Below, one piece after another: positions 21,232-33,408 of a DNA stretch of 64,000 bases. Every line of letters begins with the position of its first letter. The stretch's first letter is position 1. The DNA comes from Campanula takesimana (lineage: Eukaryota > Streptophyta > Magnoliopsida > Asterales > Campanulaceae), in assembly GCA_026119855.1 (NCBI GenBank), contig JAOWBW010000766.1:62001-126000 (forward strand), given 5' to 3'. The position numbers were made by a program, and so were the translations under genes. Below the pieces are notes generated by a model that had not been told where the DNA came from, made no database searches, and was given only the letters and a program-made list of their open reading frames with translations.

Positions 21232-23971
21232 GGGCAAATTGCAATTTGGTAATCTGAGTTTTACACACAGTTGCAATACCCTAGCTATGTTTTGTTTTGT
21301 GCCAATTTGATTCCTAAGTTTTTCATTTTGTTGCAACCGATTACTAAGTTTGTCCTTTTGTTGCAATTAGGTGTATCATTATTTTTTTGACGATTTATAA
21401 GGCATGTGCACAATACATGGTTTTTTAAAGGGTAATTTCATCATTTCCTTCTCTCCCATCTCTAGATCTTTCTCTCCTCTCAAATATTGGTGCAGGTGCC
21501 GATCCTTCTCCACAATTACCTTCTTTTTCATCCGTTTAAGTTCGATCCAAACAAGCTTAAATGCTACAAAATCCTTTTAAATCAAACCGGTTGACCGAAA
21601 TTGAAAATTGCAACTAAAAGCTGGTGCAAAATCAACCATGAAAAACAACAAGCGCATTAAAATCAATAGCAATTCAAAAACAGAGAATCTCAACAATGTC
21701 GCAGACTCATCAAATCCAACAAAATTCAAGGGTGTATGAGCAAATTTCAAAATATAGATCTCAATGAAATCTGCAATGTCAGCCGAGGAAGGAAAATACT
21801 TTGCCCTAGTTACTTTCCCTAATTCCGACCCTTGTTGATTTAGGCAAAAGAGCTTCCGAAATTGTGAGGCTTTGAAGGTTGTTGGGTATGGGTTGTTTGG
21901 GTTGGATTTGGTGATGGGCATGGGTGTTGCGGGTGGCGAGGTGTGGTGCTATGGCCGTTTGAGGATGGGATTAGAGATGGGTTTTGATTTTCTTGAGGTG
22001 CCGTTGAGTTTTCCTTAGTGGAATGTGTGTGTGTGTGTGCGTGCGCGCGTGTGTGTGATGGGGAAGAAGATGAATAGGGAAAGTGTTGGAAAATGTGTAA
22101 ATGTATGAAGGAAATTGCACGCGTTTCCTTAGAAAAATCGTTTGTCGATTGAACGACATAAACCGACAAGGACCAAATGAGACCCATATGCTCTGGGGCC
22201 ATACACCTAGGAGGCCTATACCGAGAGGCCCATTCACCTAAAGCCTATACTTATAGGCCGACATCGCACAGGCCGAGCATGCAGACCTTGCCTAGGTCGA
22301 ATTCCAAGAAGCCCAATCCCTAGCCGGCCTCTAAGACGAGTCGAGCTGGATGACGGGCCGAGTTATATCAAGAACCATTATCACAAGGAGTCCACTTACA
22401 GAGTTTGACTACAACTCTAACAGTGGAGATCCTTATCTGAACAAGGATGTCTCTTCTACAAGATAACTGGGATACGACTCATCCTTATCCGGAGTTCATC
22501 CCTAAGGAATACGAGTCCCATAACAATACGGGCTCCCTAGCTTTTCTGACAAGTTAGGACTCATTCACCCATGCCTATATAAACATGTCCTCACAACAGG
22601 AGACAGGTAATGAACTCTTTGGCTCAAAACTAGTCAATTGATTTCTCTATTCACATATATCACCCGTATTCTTATTCTCACGCCGGAGGGACTTCGCCGG
22701 TGAAGCCCTGGCGTAGTTTACGTTTGTTTAGTGTGCGCAGATCCATACAGGGAATTCTCATTGCTGGATTTATCCGAACCGCTAGACGAAGGGCTGATCC
22801 GACACGTTTTTGGCAGCATCATCGATTTTATGATTTAATGTGGATTTATTAACTCCTACATGTTTGTAATAAATTGGTGTGTCCAATTTATTTAGTGTAA
22901 GGTAGGAGTTGGAATGCTCAAAATATAATGGGCAAGTTGGGAATGGGTAAGTATCCCACATGGAAAGGGAAGGGAAAAATTCCCTAGTCTTTTTCCTTTT
23001 AAAAGGGTATCCCAAATGGGATAAGGAGGGAAATAATTTGAAAGACCATTGATGGGTAAAATCTTGAGAACTTATCCCACATTGGTTTAGAATAAAAAGG
23101 TGAGCTATTTTAAATACAATTAACCATTTTTATGGGTTAAGATTGTGTGGACTAGAGGCTCTCTCTCGCGCCCGGGTGCGCAGGTGGGTGCAAATTTCAG
23201 TTAAAATTTGACAATTTGGGCCTCAGACCACCGGACTCATGTGTGCGCGTCCTGCGGACACGAATTTGGCTCGACAAGCCACCTTTTTGTGCATTATTTT
23301 TCCGTCCCAACCAGAAAGAATTTGAATTTAATTATATCAAATTCAACAATTCTTTTGATTTTGTAACAACCCATTCATTGCTGCATTGATTCCAGTTTAA
23401 TGAGGTAATTAAATGGGATATTCTGAGCAGCTTATAATGGCCATTTTCGACACAGAAACTTCCAGCAGTCTCACACCCTCTTCCTTCTTAGCGTTTTCCT
23501 TTGCCCTCTTGATTTCTTTCCGTTGTGACTCAGTCCAAGCACATCGAAGTTCGTTGGAGGTGCTATTGTGCAGTTTCTGTTCGGTCAGTCCGTTGTATCC
23601 TGGGAGACAGGCGTCCAACGTATCCTCAAGAACAACATCGGTGAGGGGGCGAATTTGTCTTAAGGACAGTGTTGGTTTACCCGACTCAGACAAACCCATC
23701 AAGACCATTTCCAGTTTTAATTTTAATTATGGTTTGTTCGCTTTGTTGTAATATATTTCTAACAGAAAGAAGATGAAATGACTAAACTACCCCTTTAAAA
23801 GTCATGTGCATGGAACATGAATTAATTTCGTCAAAAAATTAACGATTTGTTAGTTTTTACACCTAATTGCAACAAAATGACAAACTTAGGAACCGGATTG
23901 GCACAAATCAAAACTCAGCTAGGGTATTGCAACTGTGTGTAAAACACAGGTTACCAAATTGCAATTAGCCC
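21232..23971. mobile_element. Non-autonomous Mutator-like element (unit B copy)
   Basis: The same element as at 1023-18554, with the same inverted-repeat ends and the same imperfect 9-bp flanks (aaaaaagaa at 21223-21231; aacaaagaa at 23972-23980). The flanks share even the single mismatch, so the two are copies by segmental duplication and not independent insertions. It carries only a solo Tat LTR. The paired open frames near 23409-23751 match those at 17992-18334. Confidence 0.87.
22150..22821 (+). mobile_element. Solo LTR of the Tat element (unit B)
   Basis: 672 bp, TGAACGAC to GGCAGCATCA, with target duplication tcgat at 22145-22149 and 22822-22826. It is the same insertion point in the MULE as the full-length element of unit A. 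The internal region was therefore lost by LTR-LTR recombination after, or during, the segmental duplication. Confidence 0.92.
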
Positions 23972-23980
23972 AACAAAGAA

Positions 23981-25078
23981 TTCACAAAAAACAATGCGAA
24001 GTAATACTCCGTTTGATAATAGAAGTGTGGACAATACTCGGAGACGTAAATACTTCATTATAGTAAAATTATAGTAAACATAGATGAAAAAGTGAGCTTG
24101 GAAAGTCAAAATAGATCCAGGCATCCAAAGTTGATATTGAGATATACAATTGACATTAATAAGATTTAGTAGTACAGATAAAAGGAGTGCATTAATAATT
24201 CTAAAAACAAAAAAATGTCAAAGAAAAGGTAATAGTTTGATGGTTAGGTCTCACAAGTCCCAAACCATGGTTCGATCTGAAATGGTTTGGTTGGGTTCGG
24301 TCTGGTTTAGTTTGAAGGAGTCAGACCACAGACCAAACCAAACCACACGGTTCGGGAATATTTTGAGACCGAACTGAACACATCATGCTTGAAAATCTAA
24401 CATCTGGTTTGGTTTATTTTCATACTGCGGTTTTGAATGAACCGTTGACACCCTAGCCGCCTCGACACCATGTGTTAGAAATTGGGGTTAGGGTGTAATG
24501 ATAATCCTGGATATTGATTGAATCGTGTATAATCCACTTTCCGAATAAAGTATTTCGACCCTTTATTGCCCGAGTATCACGAAATCTTTATTGGGATAAG
24601 ACAATCAAACTTTCTGTTTCTGGGCAAAGAAGACAGAATCAAAACTAGAGAATTGGTTTTAATTTTCCGTAATGTTAAATGAGACCAAAATCTGTTTATA
24701 TACAGATGACAGTTAGGAGCAGTAATGGTTGGCATCTTAACAGTCATGATTGTTAGCATCTAACAGTCATACTTGCTGTCCAACCGAGGTGTCTGTTGGT
24801 TTTGGCGGGAAAAACAGGTAATAACATTGGAGCACCAACTATACCGTCTCGGAAAAACTGGTAATAACAAGGGGCGCTGCCCCTTGACCCCTGCTTCTTT
24901 ATCGTGGTCGAAAACATATTAACTCAAATGAGTGTGTACTCCACACTTTTCCTTACTCGTATCCGAGCCTAATATGAAATCGCATTGGTCTCTAGTAAAT
25001 CACATTACATAAAATAGCTGATGACACTAAAATCACCAACACCATGCTCACGGGTAAAAGTGCAGTTAAAATTGTGGG
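23981..25078. other. Right flank of unit B, no gene recognised
   Basis: Copy of 18564-19663. Unlike unit A it continues past the junction point into a duplicated phrase (attgtgggtccaa and gatttaccagg twice, 25069-25128). Confidence 0.65.
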
Positions 25079-25596
25079 TCCAACTCGATTTACCAGGTAA
25101 AATTGTGGGTCCAAATTGATTTACCAGGTTGCGTTAATCACACTCTTATTAGACAAGGAATGTCCATTCATACATTACCCTCACTAATGAGGGAAATCGC
25201 TCCAAAGGTGTGCTTTCTAAATTTCAAATGGGGCGCCTTTATTACTAACCACCAACTAGTAGACACCAGTTTTTCACAACGATTCATATTCTGCAACGCT
25301 TAGTTAATCGCCAGATGTACAAATCATAGCTAGTGCAAGAGAGAAAATATGGATAACGATTAGACTCAAACAATCTATAAAGATGCTCGCTCCTCAAAAA
25401 ATGCTTCCTTCTCTCGACCGGCACGAGTAAGAAAGTAGGGGACCATTGAACAGATTAAATAGACAAGGAGTTTGTTTGACCATACTTTATTCAACTAACG
25501 AGCATCATCTCTCGCTTGGAGCACATCCAAGTCGCCAGAAGAGCAACCTTATCTCTCGAGTGATTTAAGCAAGTACGAGATCCTAGCGCAAGCACG
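25079..25596. other. Spacer without recognised features
   Basis: AT-rich DNA with a short direct repeat at its start and no supported coding region. Its last bases, gcacg (25592-25596), are the target duplication of the copia element that follows. Confidence 0.6.
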
Positions 25597-26072
25597 TGTT
25601 AGAACATGGCTTGCAATACAAGTTATTTGGACTTCCATTAATAAAATCATGACTAAAATATTAATATAAAGTATAGTCAAACCTAGTCAATGTGTAGAAT
25701 CCCTGAAATGTAATTTACCTATTTATGATGGTCAAAATGGTAAATCAACATTGCTTAAGAAATGAATAGGTATGGTCCCTATTTGAAGTGTCACCATGTT
25801 TCATATATAAAGGCCCTTCCATCAAGCCTAGAAACTACTTGATTCTTACTTTCTCTCATCTAAATTATACTTCATATTGTTAGAAGAACTTTGAGAGATT
25901 AAGAGACACTTTCATTTGGAAGATCCATTCTCCTACATCTTCATCTTGTTCTTATTTTCTCCCTTCAACATCAACTATGGATTCGACTGGTAATTATCGC
26001 TTCCGCCTTCATCTCCTTCCTCAATCTCCTTCTAAATATGAGTATGGCATTCAGGGTTAAATTGTTCCAACA
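25597..26072 (+). repeat. 5' LTR of the copia element
   Basis: 476 bp; near its middle a TATA box (catatataaagg, about 25802-25813) lies where transcription of the element would start. Nearly identical to the 3' LTR. Confidence 0.93.
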
Positions 26073-26074
26073 AT

Positions 26075-26086
26075 TGGTATCAGAGC
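26075..26086 (+). other. Primer binding site, tRNA-iMet
   Basis: TGGTATCAGAGC, the standard plant initiator-Met primer site, starts two bases after the LTR. Confidence 0.93.
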
Positions 26087-26469
26087 CCGCTCATTTTTAG
26101 TTTGAGTTTGAGTTCTTTTAAGAAAGCTTTCATGCTTTACTTTGATTCATTTTCCCTGTTGAATCATAAGGTTTTGATGTTGATTAGGGACTCTAATAGA
26201 GTACTAATGATCTTCATCTAAATTAAGAAAAATGGTTTGAAAGTTTTGATCATTAAAACTCAATGATTCAAGTGTGACTATCCCTTCATAACATGGTTTT
26301 ATGTCTAGTGCATACCATGTGGATCTACTCACTTGATTCTATTAATTTTAAAACAAGATTATCCCTAAATAACATGGTTTTATGTTTTAAGTACATACCA
26401 TGTGGATCTACTTGTTATTCATGCCCTTTGGGAAACATTTGGACAAAAATCAGAATGCAGAAAATACAA

Positions 26470-26815
26470 TCCGCACGGCCGAGTCCTTTGTTTTGCTCGG
26501 CCGTGCACCATAAATTCTTGAACCGGTGTCACCTGGATAGTGCTGGTCCGGACGGGTATTATGTTTAGCCCGGTCGGACCACCTAGGGTTTTCTGAAACG
26601 GTGGGTTTTATTATGGCATGGTCCGGCCGGATCTTTGGTGTAGTCCGGTCGGACCTCTTGAACCGGTCCGGGCGGGTATTGTCTTCAACCCGCGCGGACC
26701 TCAAGACTTTCATGGGCGTGCCTTTTGTTTAGCACGGTCGTGCAATGCATGTCGAGAAAAACAAGTTTCTGTTCTTTGGTGCACGGCCGTGCACTTTTCT
26801 ATGCTCGGCCGTGCA
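26470..26815. repeat. GC-rich palindrome cluster in the copia leader
   Basis: About a dozen short imperfect palindromes of two types sit in an AT-rich leader. Type 1 is gcacGGCCGtgc or gcacggtcgtgc (near 26476, 26502, 26730, 26781, 26804). Type 2 is ggtccgg(a/c)cgg or cggtcggacc (near 26546, 26570, 26630, 26651, 26667). They come in outward- and inward-facing pairs separated by 15-25 bases, such as ...ggtccgg-tttggtgtagt-ccggtcggacc.... No coding frame runs through them. Their role is unknown. The same two types recur in the gypsy mini-element LTRs (46460; 48860). Confidence 0.75.
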
Positions 26816-27378
26816 AACACTGTTCATCAGGATTGAAATTTTAAATATTATGCACAATTTTTTGTTTTCCCCTTGAACAAAACATTCATTTTTTTCAAAC
26901 CTTAAAGACTTGATTAATTATATGCTTAAATAATTTTATACATTATTTAAATAATTTATCGCCTAAGTGATTAACGTTAGTTAAATGCAAAATTATTAAA
27001 GTGTTGAATGTTTGAGTTAATATGTGAATGACTTGAATTTTCCCAAAAAGATCTTGATATTTGACTAAACTTGAGCATTCATGTGATGACAAATAAAATG
27101 AACATTAAGTTATTTTATTAAATGCTTAAGACTACCCAAAGGAAGATTATGCATTTAATCAAATATTGTTCAAATTACTTGTCATCTAAGACAATTATTT
27201 ATGAATCAACTCGCAATCCAAAGATTAGTTTTGATGTCATGTTAATTGCCTTATTGATGGATTTCATTTGATATAATTAATCTTTTATTCATAATGTTGT
27301 TACTTATTATTGTTTTGTATTCACTCTTGTTCTCAATTCCCATCAGATTTACTTAATGCTTCGTTAATCACTGCTGCG

Positions 27379-28674
27379 ATGAGTACTATTCCAATGCTAA
27401 ATGGGACAAACTTTAAAACTTGGAAAAACAAAATTGTAATGATCTTAGGCTGTATGGATATTGACCTCGCTTTTAGGGAGCCGTTTCCTATTCCTCTTAA
27501 TGAATAAAGCACCCCTGAGGACCGCTTATATGTTGAGAAATGGAAATGCTCCAATCGAGTAAGCGTAATGATTATGAAAAATGTCGTCCCGGAAACATTT
27601 TTAAACAGTGTTCCCGAGGACGTTGATGCTAAGACTTTCCTAGAGACCCTTGAAGAACGCTTTGCAAAAAGCGATAAGTCGGAAACAAGTTCTACCCTAA
27701 GGAAACTTGTTTCCATGAAGTACAAGGGTACCGGGAATCTTAGGGAGTATATTTTGGAAATGCTTCATCTTTCAACAAAACTAAAAGCACTTAAGTTAGA
27801 GGTGACTGAAGAGATCCTCGTGCATTTAGTTTTGATCTCTCTTCCTCCTCAGTTTGGTCACTTTGAAGTGACCTATAATTGTCAAAAGGACAAGAGGAAC
27901 ATTAATGAATTGATTTCACATGTGACACAAGAGGAAGATAGGTTGAAGCAATCTAAGGTTGAAAGTGCTCACTTAGCATCTACCTCTTCTCATGGGACTA
28001 AGAGAAGAGGGAAAGAAGTTGCGGTAACAAGCAACAAGAAGCCTAAGGGATCTAACGATCATAAAGAAAAGAAGTGCTTCTTTTGCGAGGACCTAACGCA
28101 CATGAAGTATGACTGCCCTAAGTATCACGCTTGGCGTGCTAAGAAAGGTATGTCATTTGGTCTTGTTTGTACTGAGGCTAATTTAGTTTCAATTCCTTCA
28201 TATACATGGTGGTTGGATTCTGGTGCAACAACTCACATTAGTATGTCTATGCAGGGTTGCCTGAATTATCGAAGACCTAGCGAGGATGAAAGATTCATCT
28301 ATATGGGAGCTGGGAACCCGGTTGAAGTAATAGGCATTGGAACCTTTAGGTTGTTATTAAGTACCGGATATTATTTTGTATTGAATAATACCTTCATTAT
28401 ACATTCGTTTGGAAGGAATTTAATATCTATCACTGTTTTGGACAAAGAGGGTTACTCTTGTTCGTTCAGAAATAATAGATGTGATCTTTATTTTAATTCC
28501 ATCATTGTTGGTACTAGTACTTTATTGAGTAGTGATAATCTTTATTTGCTTAACACTACTCAAACAATCAATGAGTCCCATATTAATGAAACTAAAAGTA
28601 AAAAACAAAAGTTTTCAAGAGAAAATTCTTATACCTTATGGCATAGGCGTTTAGGTCATATCTCCAAAAGGTGA
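27379..28674 (+). pseudogene. Copia gag and protease
   Basis: ATG 27379 begins MSTIPMLNGTNFKTWKNKI, the usual copia gag start with the NFKTWK block; TAA interrupts at 27505. The same protein continues to 28674 through the gag UBN2-type region (FAKSDKSETSSTLRKLVSMK--GTGNLREYI) and a CCHC finger, CFFCEDLTHMKYDC (about 28075-28116). The protease active site WWLDSGATTHIS (about 28209-28244) follows. It ends just after LWHRRLGHIS, the start of the integrase zinc-binding region, at TGA 28672-28674. Confidence 0.88.
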
Positions 28675-29480
28675 ATTGACAAGCTTGTGTCGGAGGGAAT
28701 CATAAATAAACTTGATATTCCGGATAAAAACTTTTGTATTGAGTGCCTAAAAGGAAAATTTACAAACACAAAAAGGAAAGTATCCTCGAGAGCATCAAGC
28801 GTCTTAGAACTAATACATACGGATATTTGTGGGCCATTTCCTACTCCTTCTTAGAATGGTCAACAATACTTTATTACGTTCATAGAAGACTACTCTCGAT
28901 GTGGATACATTTATTTGCTTCATGATAAATCTCAATCTTTGGACGTTTTCAAGTCTTTTAAGGCCGAAGTTGAAAATCAACTTGGGAAGACTATTAAGAA
29001 TCCGATCGTGGTGGGGAGTACTATGGTCGGAATGACGGTTCGGGAGAACAACGTCCGGGTCCTTTTGCTCGCTATCTTGAAGAGTGTGGGATTGTCCCTC
29101 ACTACACTATGCCGGGTACGCCTAGCATGAATAGTGTAGCTGAGAGACGTAATAGAACCCTTAAGGATATGGTAAGAAGTATGGTTTCTTGTACTTCTTT
29201 ACCTCACTCATTATGGGGCGATGCTTTGAAAACCGCAACTTATCTTCTCAATAGGGCTCCCTCTAAGGCTACTAACAATAAAATCCCTTATGAATTATGG
29301 ACGAATAAGAAACCTTCCTTAAATCATCTTCATGTTTGGGGTTGTCCAGCAGAAGCTAGGCCTTATAGGCCCAACGAAGGAAAACTGGACGCTAAGACAG
29401 TTAGTAGTTATTTTGTGGGGTATGCCGAGAGATCGAGGGGCTATAAATTTTACAACCCGAAAACTAGAACCTTTTTTTAA
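28675..29480 (+). pseudogene. Copia integrase, frameshifted
   Basis: The coding match moves between frames. The ECLKGK zinc-finger half lies near 28740, the ITFIEDYSRCGYIYLLHDKS core block near 28875-28930, then a frameshifted segment around 28990-29120. Intact blocks follow: SVAERRNRTLKDMVRSM, SLPHSLWGDALKTATYLLNR and NKIPYELWTNKKPSLNHLHVWGC (29130-29345). A run of T residues near 29471 ends the open frame. Several indels make it non-functional. Confidence 0.85.
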
Positions 29481-29732
29481 ACGGGAAATGCTAGGTTCTT
29501 TGAGGATGTTGAATTTAGAGGGGAAATTAGGAATAACAATTTTGAATTTGAGGAAGAGGAATCCATTTCTATACCTCTTCCCTTAGTAGTTCCAATTGGA
29601 AATCAAGTACTTGTACCTAAAATTCAAGAGGAACATGCAAATCAAAATATTAACTCCCCTATAAATATTGAACAACATGAAAATGTTGATCATAATGAGG
29701 AAATTCAACAAACTCAAAATGAGGAAGAACCA

Positions 29733-31416
29733 GTGCCTTTAAGGAGATCCACTAGAGTAAGAAGAAGTGCCATTTCGGATGATTATGAGGTGTATCTAGC
29801 CGAAAATGAAGGATACCTAGGTTTAGTGGGAGATGAGCCTCTCACCTTCCATGAAGCTATTAAGATTAATAATTCTCATAAATGGATCAATGCCATTAAT
29901 GAAGAGTTGAAATCTATGAAAGACAACGACGTTTGGGATCTTGTCCCATTACCTAAAGATGTGAAACCTATTGGTTGTAAATGGATATTTAAAACCAAAA
30001 GAGATTCACAAGGTAATGTGGAAAGATATAAGGCTCGTCTTGTTGCTAAAGGTTTCACTCAAAAGGAAGGTATTGATTACAAAGAAACGTTCTCTCCGGT
30101 ATCTTCTAAAAAATCCTTTAGGATCATTATGGCATTAGTGGCACATTATGATCTTGAGCTTCATCAAATGGATGTAAAGACAGCTTTTCTCAATGGAGAC
30201 ATTGAGGAAACCATCTATATGAAGGAACCAGAAATGGTGGATGATTTGGAACAAACTAATCATTTAGTTTGTAAACTTAAGAAATCCATTTATGGGCTCA
30301 AGCAAGCTTCTCATCAATGGTATCTCAAATTTAACCAAGTAATTCTTTCATTTGGCTTTGAAACGAATCTTGGTGAAGATTGTATATACCATAAGTTCAG
30401 TGAGAGTAAATTTATATTCTTAGTCTTATATGTGGATGATATTTTGTTTGCTAGTAATGATATGAACCTTCTAAAAGAAACTAAGAAATTTCTTTCAAAC
30501 AAATTTGAAATGAAAGATCTTGATGAGGCATCTTTTGTATTAGGATTCCAAATACATCGTGATCGCTCACGAGGTACTTTAGGATTATCACAAAAGGCCT
30601 ATATAGAGAAGGTATTACAAAGGTTTAGCATGCAAAACTGTAAACCACATGACACCCCTGTTTCTAAAGGAGATAAATTCAGTCTTAATCAATGTCCCAA
30701 AAACAATTTTGAAACCAAGTATATGGAAAATATCCCTTATGCATCAGCAGTAGAAAGCTTAATGTATGCTCAAGTCTGTACTCGTCCAGACTTAGATTTT
30801 ATTATTGGGATGCTTGGTAGATACCAAAGCAATCCGGGGAGAGAACATTGGGTCGCAGCCAAAAGAGTGATGCGGTATTTACAAAACACCAAGGACTACA
30901 TGCTTACATATTAAAAGTCGGATCATCTTGAGATCATTGGGTATTCCGATTCCGAATTTGCTGGATGCCAAGACAGCCGTAAATCAACGTCTGGTTATGT
31001 CTTCACATTAGCCGGTGTAGCAATTTCTTGGAGAAGTGCCAAGCAGACACTCGTTACTTCCTCTACCATGGAAGCCGAGTTTGTTGCTTGTTTCGAGGCA
31101 TCCAATCAAGCTATATGGCTGCGTAAATTCATTGAGGGACTCCGTATTGTCGATAGCGTCGAAAGACCTATTAAGCTATATATTGGACAATAGGGCAGCG
31201 GTCTTTTACTCCAACAATAACAAGAGCTCGTCAAAGTCTAAACACATTGACATTAAATTTCTTGTTGTAAGAGAGAGGGTACAAAAGGAACAAATAGAAA
31301 TACAACTTATTGGTACAAACTCTATGTTAGCGGATCCGTTTACTAAGGAGTTATCACCTTTAGTGTTTCACGAGCATGTTGCTCATATGGGTGTAACAAC
31401 TTTTGATAACATTTAA
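29733..31416 (+). pseudogene. Copia reverse transcriptase and RNase H
   Basis: A 393-codon open stretch (29733-30914) carries the copia reverse-transcriptase blocks: WIFKTKRDSQG, RLVAKGFTQKEGIDY--TFSPV, LHQMDVKTAFLNGDI, the SIYGLKQAS block and the catalytic LYVDDILFAS near 30424. TAA 30912-30914 falls inside the RNase H linker. RNase H continues as GYSDSEFAGCQDSRKSTSGY (about 30945-31000), SAKQTLVTSSTMEAEF and the terminal DIKFLVVRERVQ block, ending at 31416 after one frame change near 31170. Degenerate but easily recognised. Confidence 0.9.
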
Positions 31417-31749
31417 TATAGTGGGAGTTTATGTTGTTTCTTCAATTTATTCTTCTATTAATTTTAAATTTTGATCTCATTTGGTTAAAGTTGGACTAGT
31501 TGGAGAATATGTTTATATATTCATTAAGTTCCATGCTACACATCTATACTTTTGATCTATGTCATTTAGTTAGAATTTGTATATGTGATTATAGTGGGTT
31601 TAGTTGCGAATCAATTACAACGACTGTCCCTTTAGTCCTATACTTATATGGCTAATGGACGAGAATGTTATAGATGACAACAAAGTGCACATAAGGGTTG
31701 TCATTTATGTTATACTTATGATTTAAAAGGAAGAACTTAGTTTTGCAAC

Positions 31750-31762
31750 CCAAGTGGGAGAT
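31750..31762 (+). other. Polypurine tract of the copia element
   Basis: The sequence ccaagtgggagat directly precedes the 3' LTR (TGTTAGAACA). AAGTGGGAGAT is the usual copia polypurine tract. Confidence 0.88.
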
Positions 31763-32238
31763 TGTTAGAACATGGCTTGCAATACAAGTTATTTGGACTT
31801 CCATTAATAAAATCATGACTATAATATTAATATAAAGTATAGTCAAACCTAGTCAATGTGTAGAATCCCTGAAATGTAATTTACCTATTTATGATGGGCA
31901 AAATGGTAAATCAACATTGCTTAAGAAATGAATAGGTATGGTCCCTATTTGAAGTGTCACCATGTTTCATATATAAAGGCCCTTCCATCAAGCCTAGAAA
32001 CTACTTGATTCTTACTTTCTCTCATCTAAATTATACTTCATATTGTTAGAAGAACTTTGAGATATTAAGAGACACTTTCATTTGGAAGATCCATTCTCCT
32101 ACATCTCCATCTTGTTCTTATTTTCTCCCTTCAACATCAACTATGGATTCGACAGGTAATTATCGCTTCCGCCTTCATCTCCTTCCTCAATCTCCTTCTA
32201 AATATGAGTATGGCATTCAGGGTTAAATTTTTCCAACA
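31763..32238 (+). repeat. 3' LTR of the copia element
   Basis: 476 bp, about six differences from the 5' LTR, ending TTCCAACA before the target duplication gcacg. Confidence 0.93.
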
Positions 32239-32620
32239 GCACGACCATGCTCGACCTTGCGCATTGTCTATGCTTGCCAGTTGTACATGTATTGCACCCG
32301 CGCTATATGGATGATTCTTAATGTTTATCATCATCCATAATCACGTTTAAATTGAAGGCCAATCCTCTTGATTACGTGTTCGACTCCTCGTGTACTGCTA
32401 TCATTCTACCCATTTAGATTCCACTTGTGAGTGTACTAATACTTGCACCCGAAGGTCTTTGTAAAAGACATTTCAGACAGTTGGATGATGAGATTCTAAC
32501 CATTGTTGCAGGAACGGACTCCGGAAGCGATCTTTGGTTATAGTTGAAAGATATGTCATGACGCGTTCATTCAAACACTTTGTGGGGTGAAAGAAGGTGA
32601 GAGACTTGAGCTTGATGGTG

Positions 32621-32807
32621 ATTTGCACGAGTTCAAATCTCATGTACCACTTTGTGTACCATATTCTGTACCACGCACTATCCAACTCCTCACAACTATT
32701 AGGTCTGACATCATGGGGATTTCATTCAAACACACGAGTCATTAGATCGTGAGTAGTACATGATGTGGTACACAAAGTGGTGCAAGTGATTTTAACTCAA
32801 TTTGCAC
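32621..32807. mobile_element. MITE with long inverted repeats, copy 1
   Basis: The arms contain ttgcac-gagttcaaatctc and tgtaccactttgtgtacca on the left and their inverted counterparts on the right (tggtacacaaagtggtgcaa ... tttgcac). The total is about 190 bp. A related copy is at 38124-38300, and similarity between the two loci extends beyond the MITE (32585-33050 against 38085-38512). No target duplication was resolved. Confidence 0.6.
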
Positions 32808-33270
32808 AAGTGCTCAACCCGAAAGCAGAACTAAATATGGTAAGAGCAATTGTTGGCCCGTTTCTATACAAGTCGCATGCTTTCTTCACTTGTTCTCAAC
32901 CCGAAAGAATTTGCACTGTGTAGGAAGACTTGTGGAGGCACAAATATTGCTCTATTTGGATTAAACATTTGGTATTGAATCATTTAAACTCAATACAAAT
33001 TTCTACCTCTTGATATTTTTGTCTAATCTTGCGTTTAGCCAATTCAAAGGGCAAATTGCACTTTAGTTCCCCGAGTTTGTCGTTTGTCGTCATGTTTCAA
33101 TTGGTCAGATGTGTAGATTGGCATTTTACTATGAAAAGACTTTATTCCAAGACCAATTCCACACAGCTGGTACCTTAAACCAGTTTCCTTTTTTAAGTAT
33201 AAGGATGATTGGAATTTCGGCCTTCTCCAACATACCTAAGGGGTGGCTTGATTTGATTAAATCTTATTCA

Positions 33271-33408
33271 TGATGCCGTATTCCTCATCTTGATATCCTT
33301 ATTTAGAACCCTAGTCCAGATGGGATCTTCTCTATTCCCTGATGCCGTATTCCTCATCTTGATATCCTTATTTAGAACCCTAGTCCAGATGGGATCTTCT
33401 CTATTCCC
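33271..33408. repeat. Perfect 69-bp tandem duplication
   Basis: Two adjacent copies of a 69-bp unit start tgatgccgtattcctcatct (33271 and 33340). The unit length is a multiple of three, so the plus-strand open frame through it stays open (33290-33622), but that frame matches nothing I know. Confidence 0.85.

Larger units (their letters stand above)
25597..32238 (+). mobile_element. Complete Ty1/copia retrotransposon, decayed
   Basis: LTRs of 476 bp (25597-26072; 31763-32238) start TGTTAGAACATGGC and end TTCCAACA, with target duplication gcacg (25592-25596; 32239-32243). The primer site is a perfect tRNA-iMet match. The order gag, protease, integrase, reverse transcriptase, RNase H is that of copia elements. 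I count about six LTR differences in 476 bp, so the insertion is recent, yet several stops and frameshifts break the polyprotein. The leader between primer site and gag is long (about 1.3 kb) and holds a cluster of GC-rich palindromes. Confidence 0.93.
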
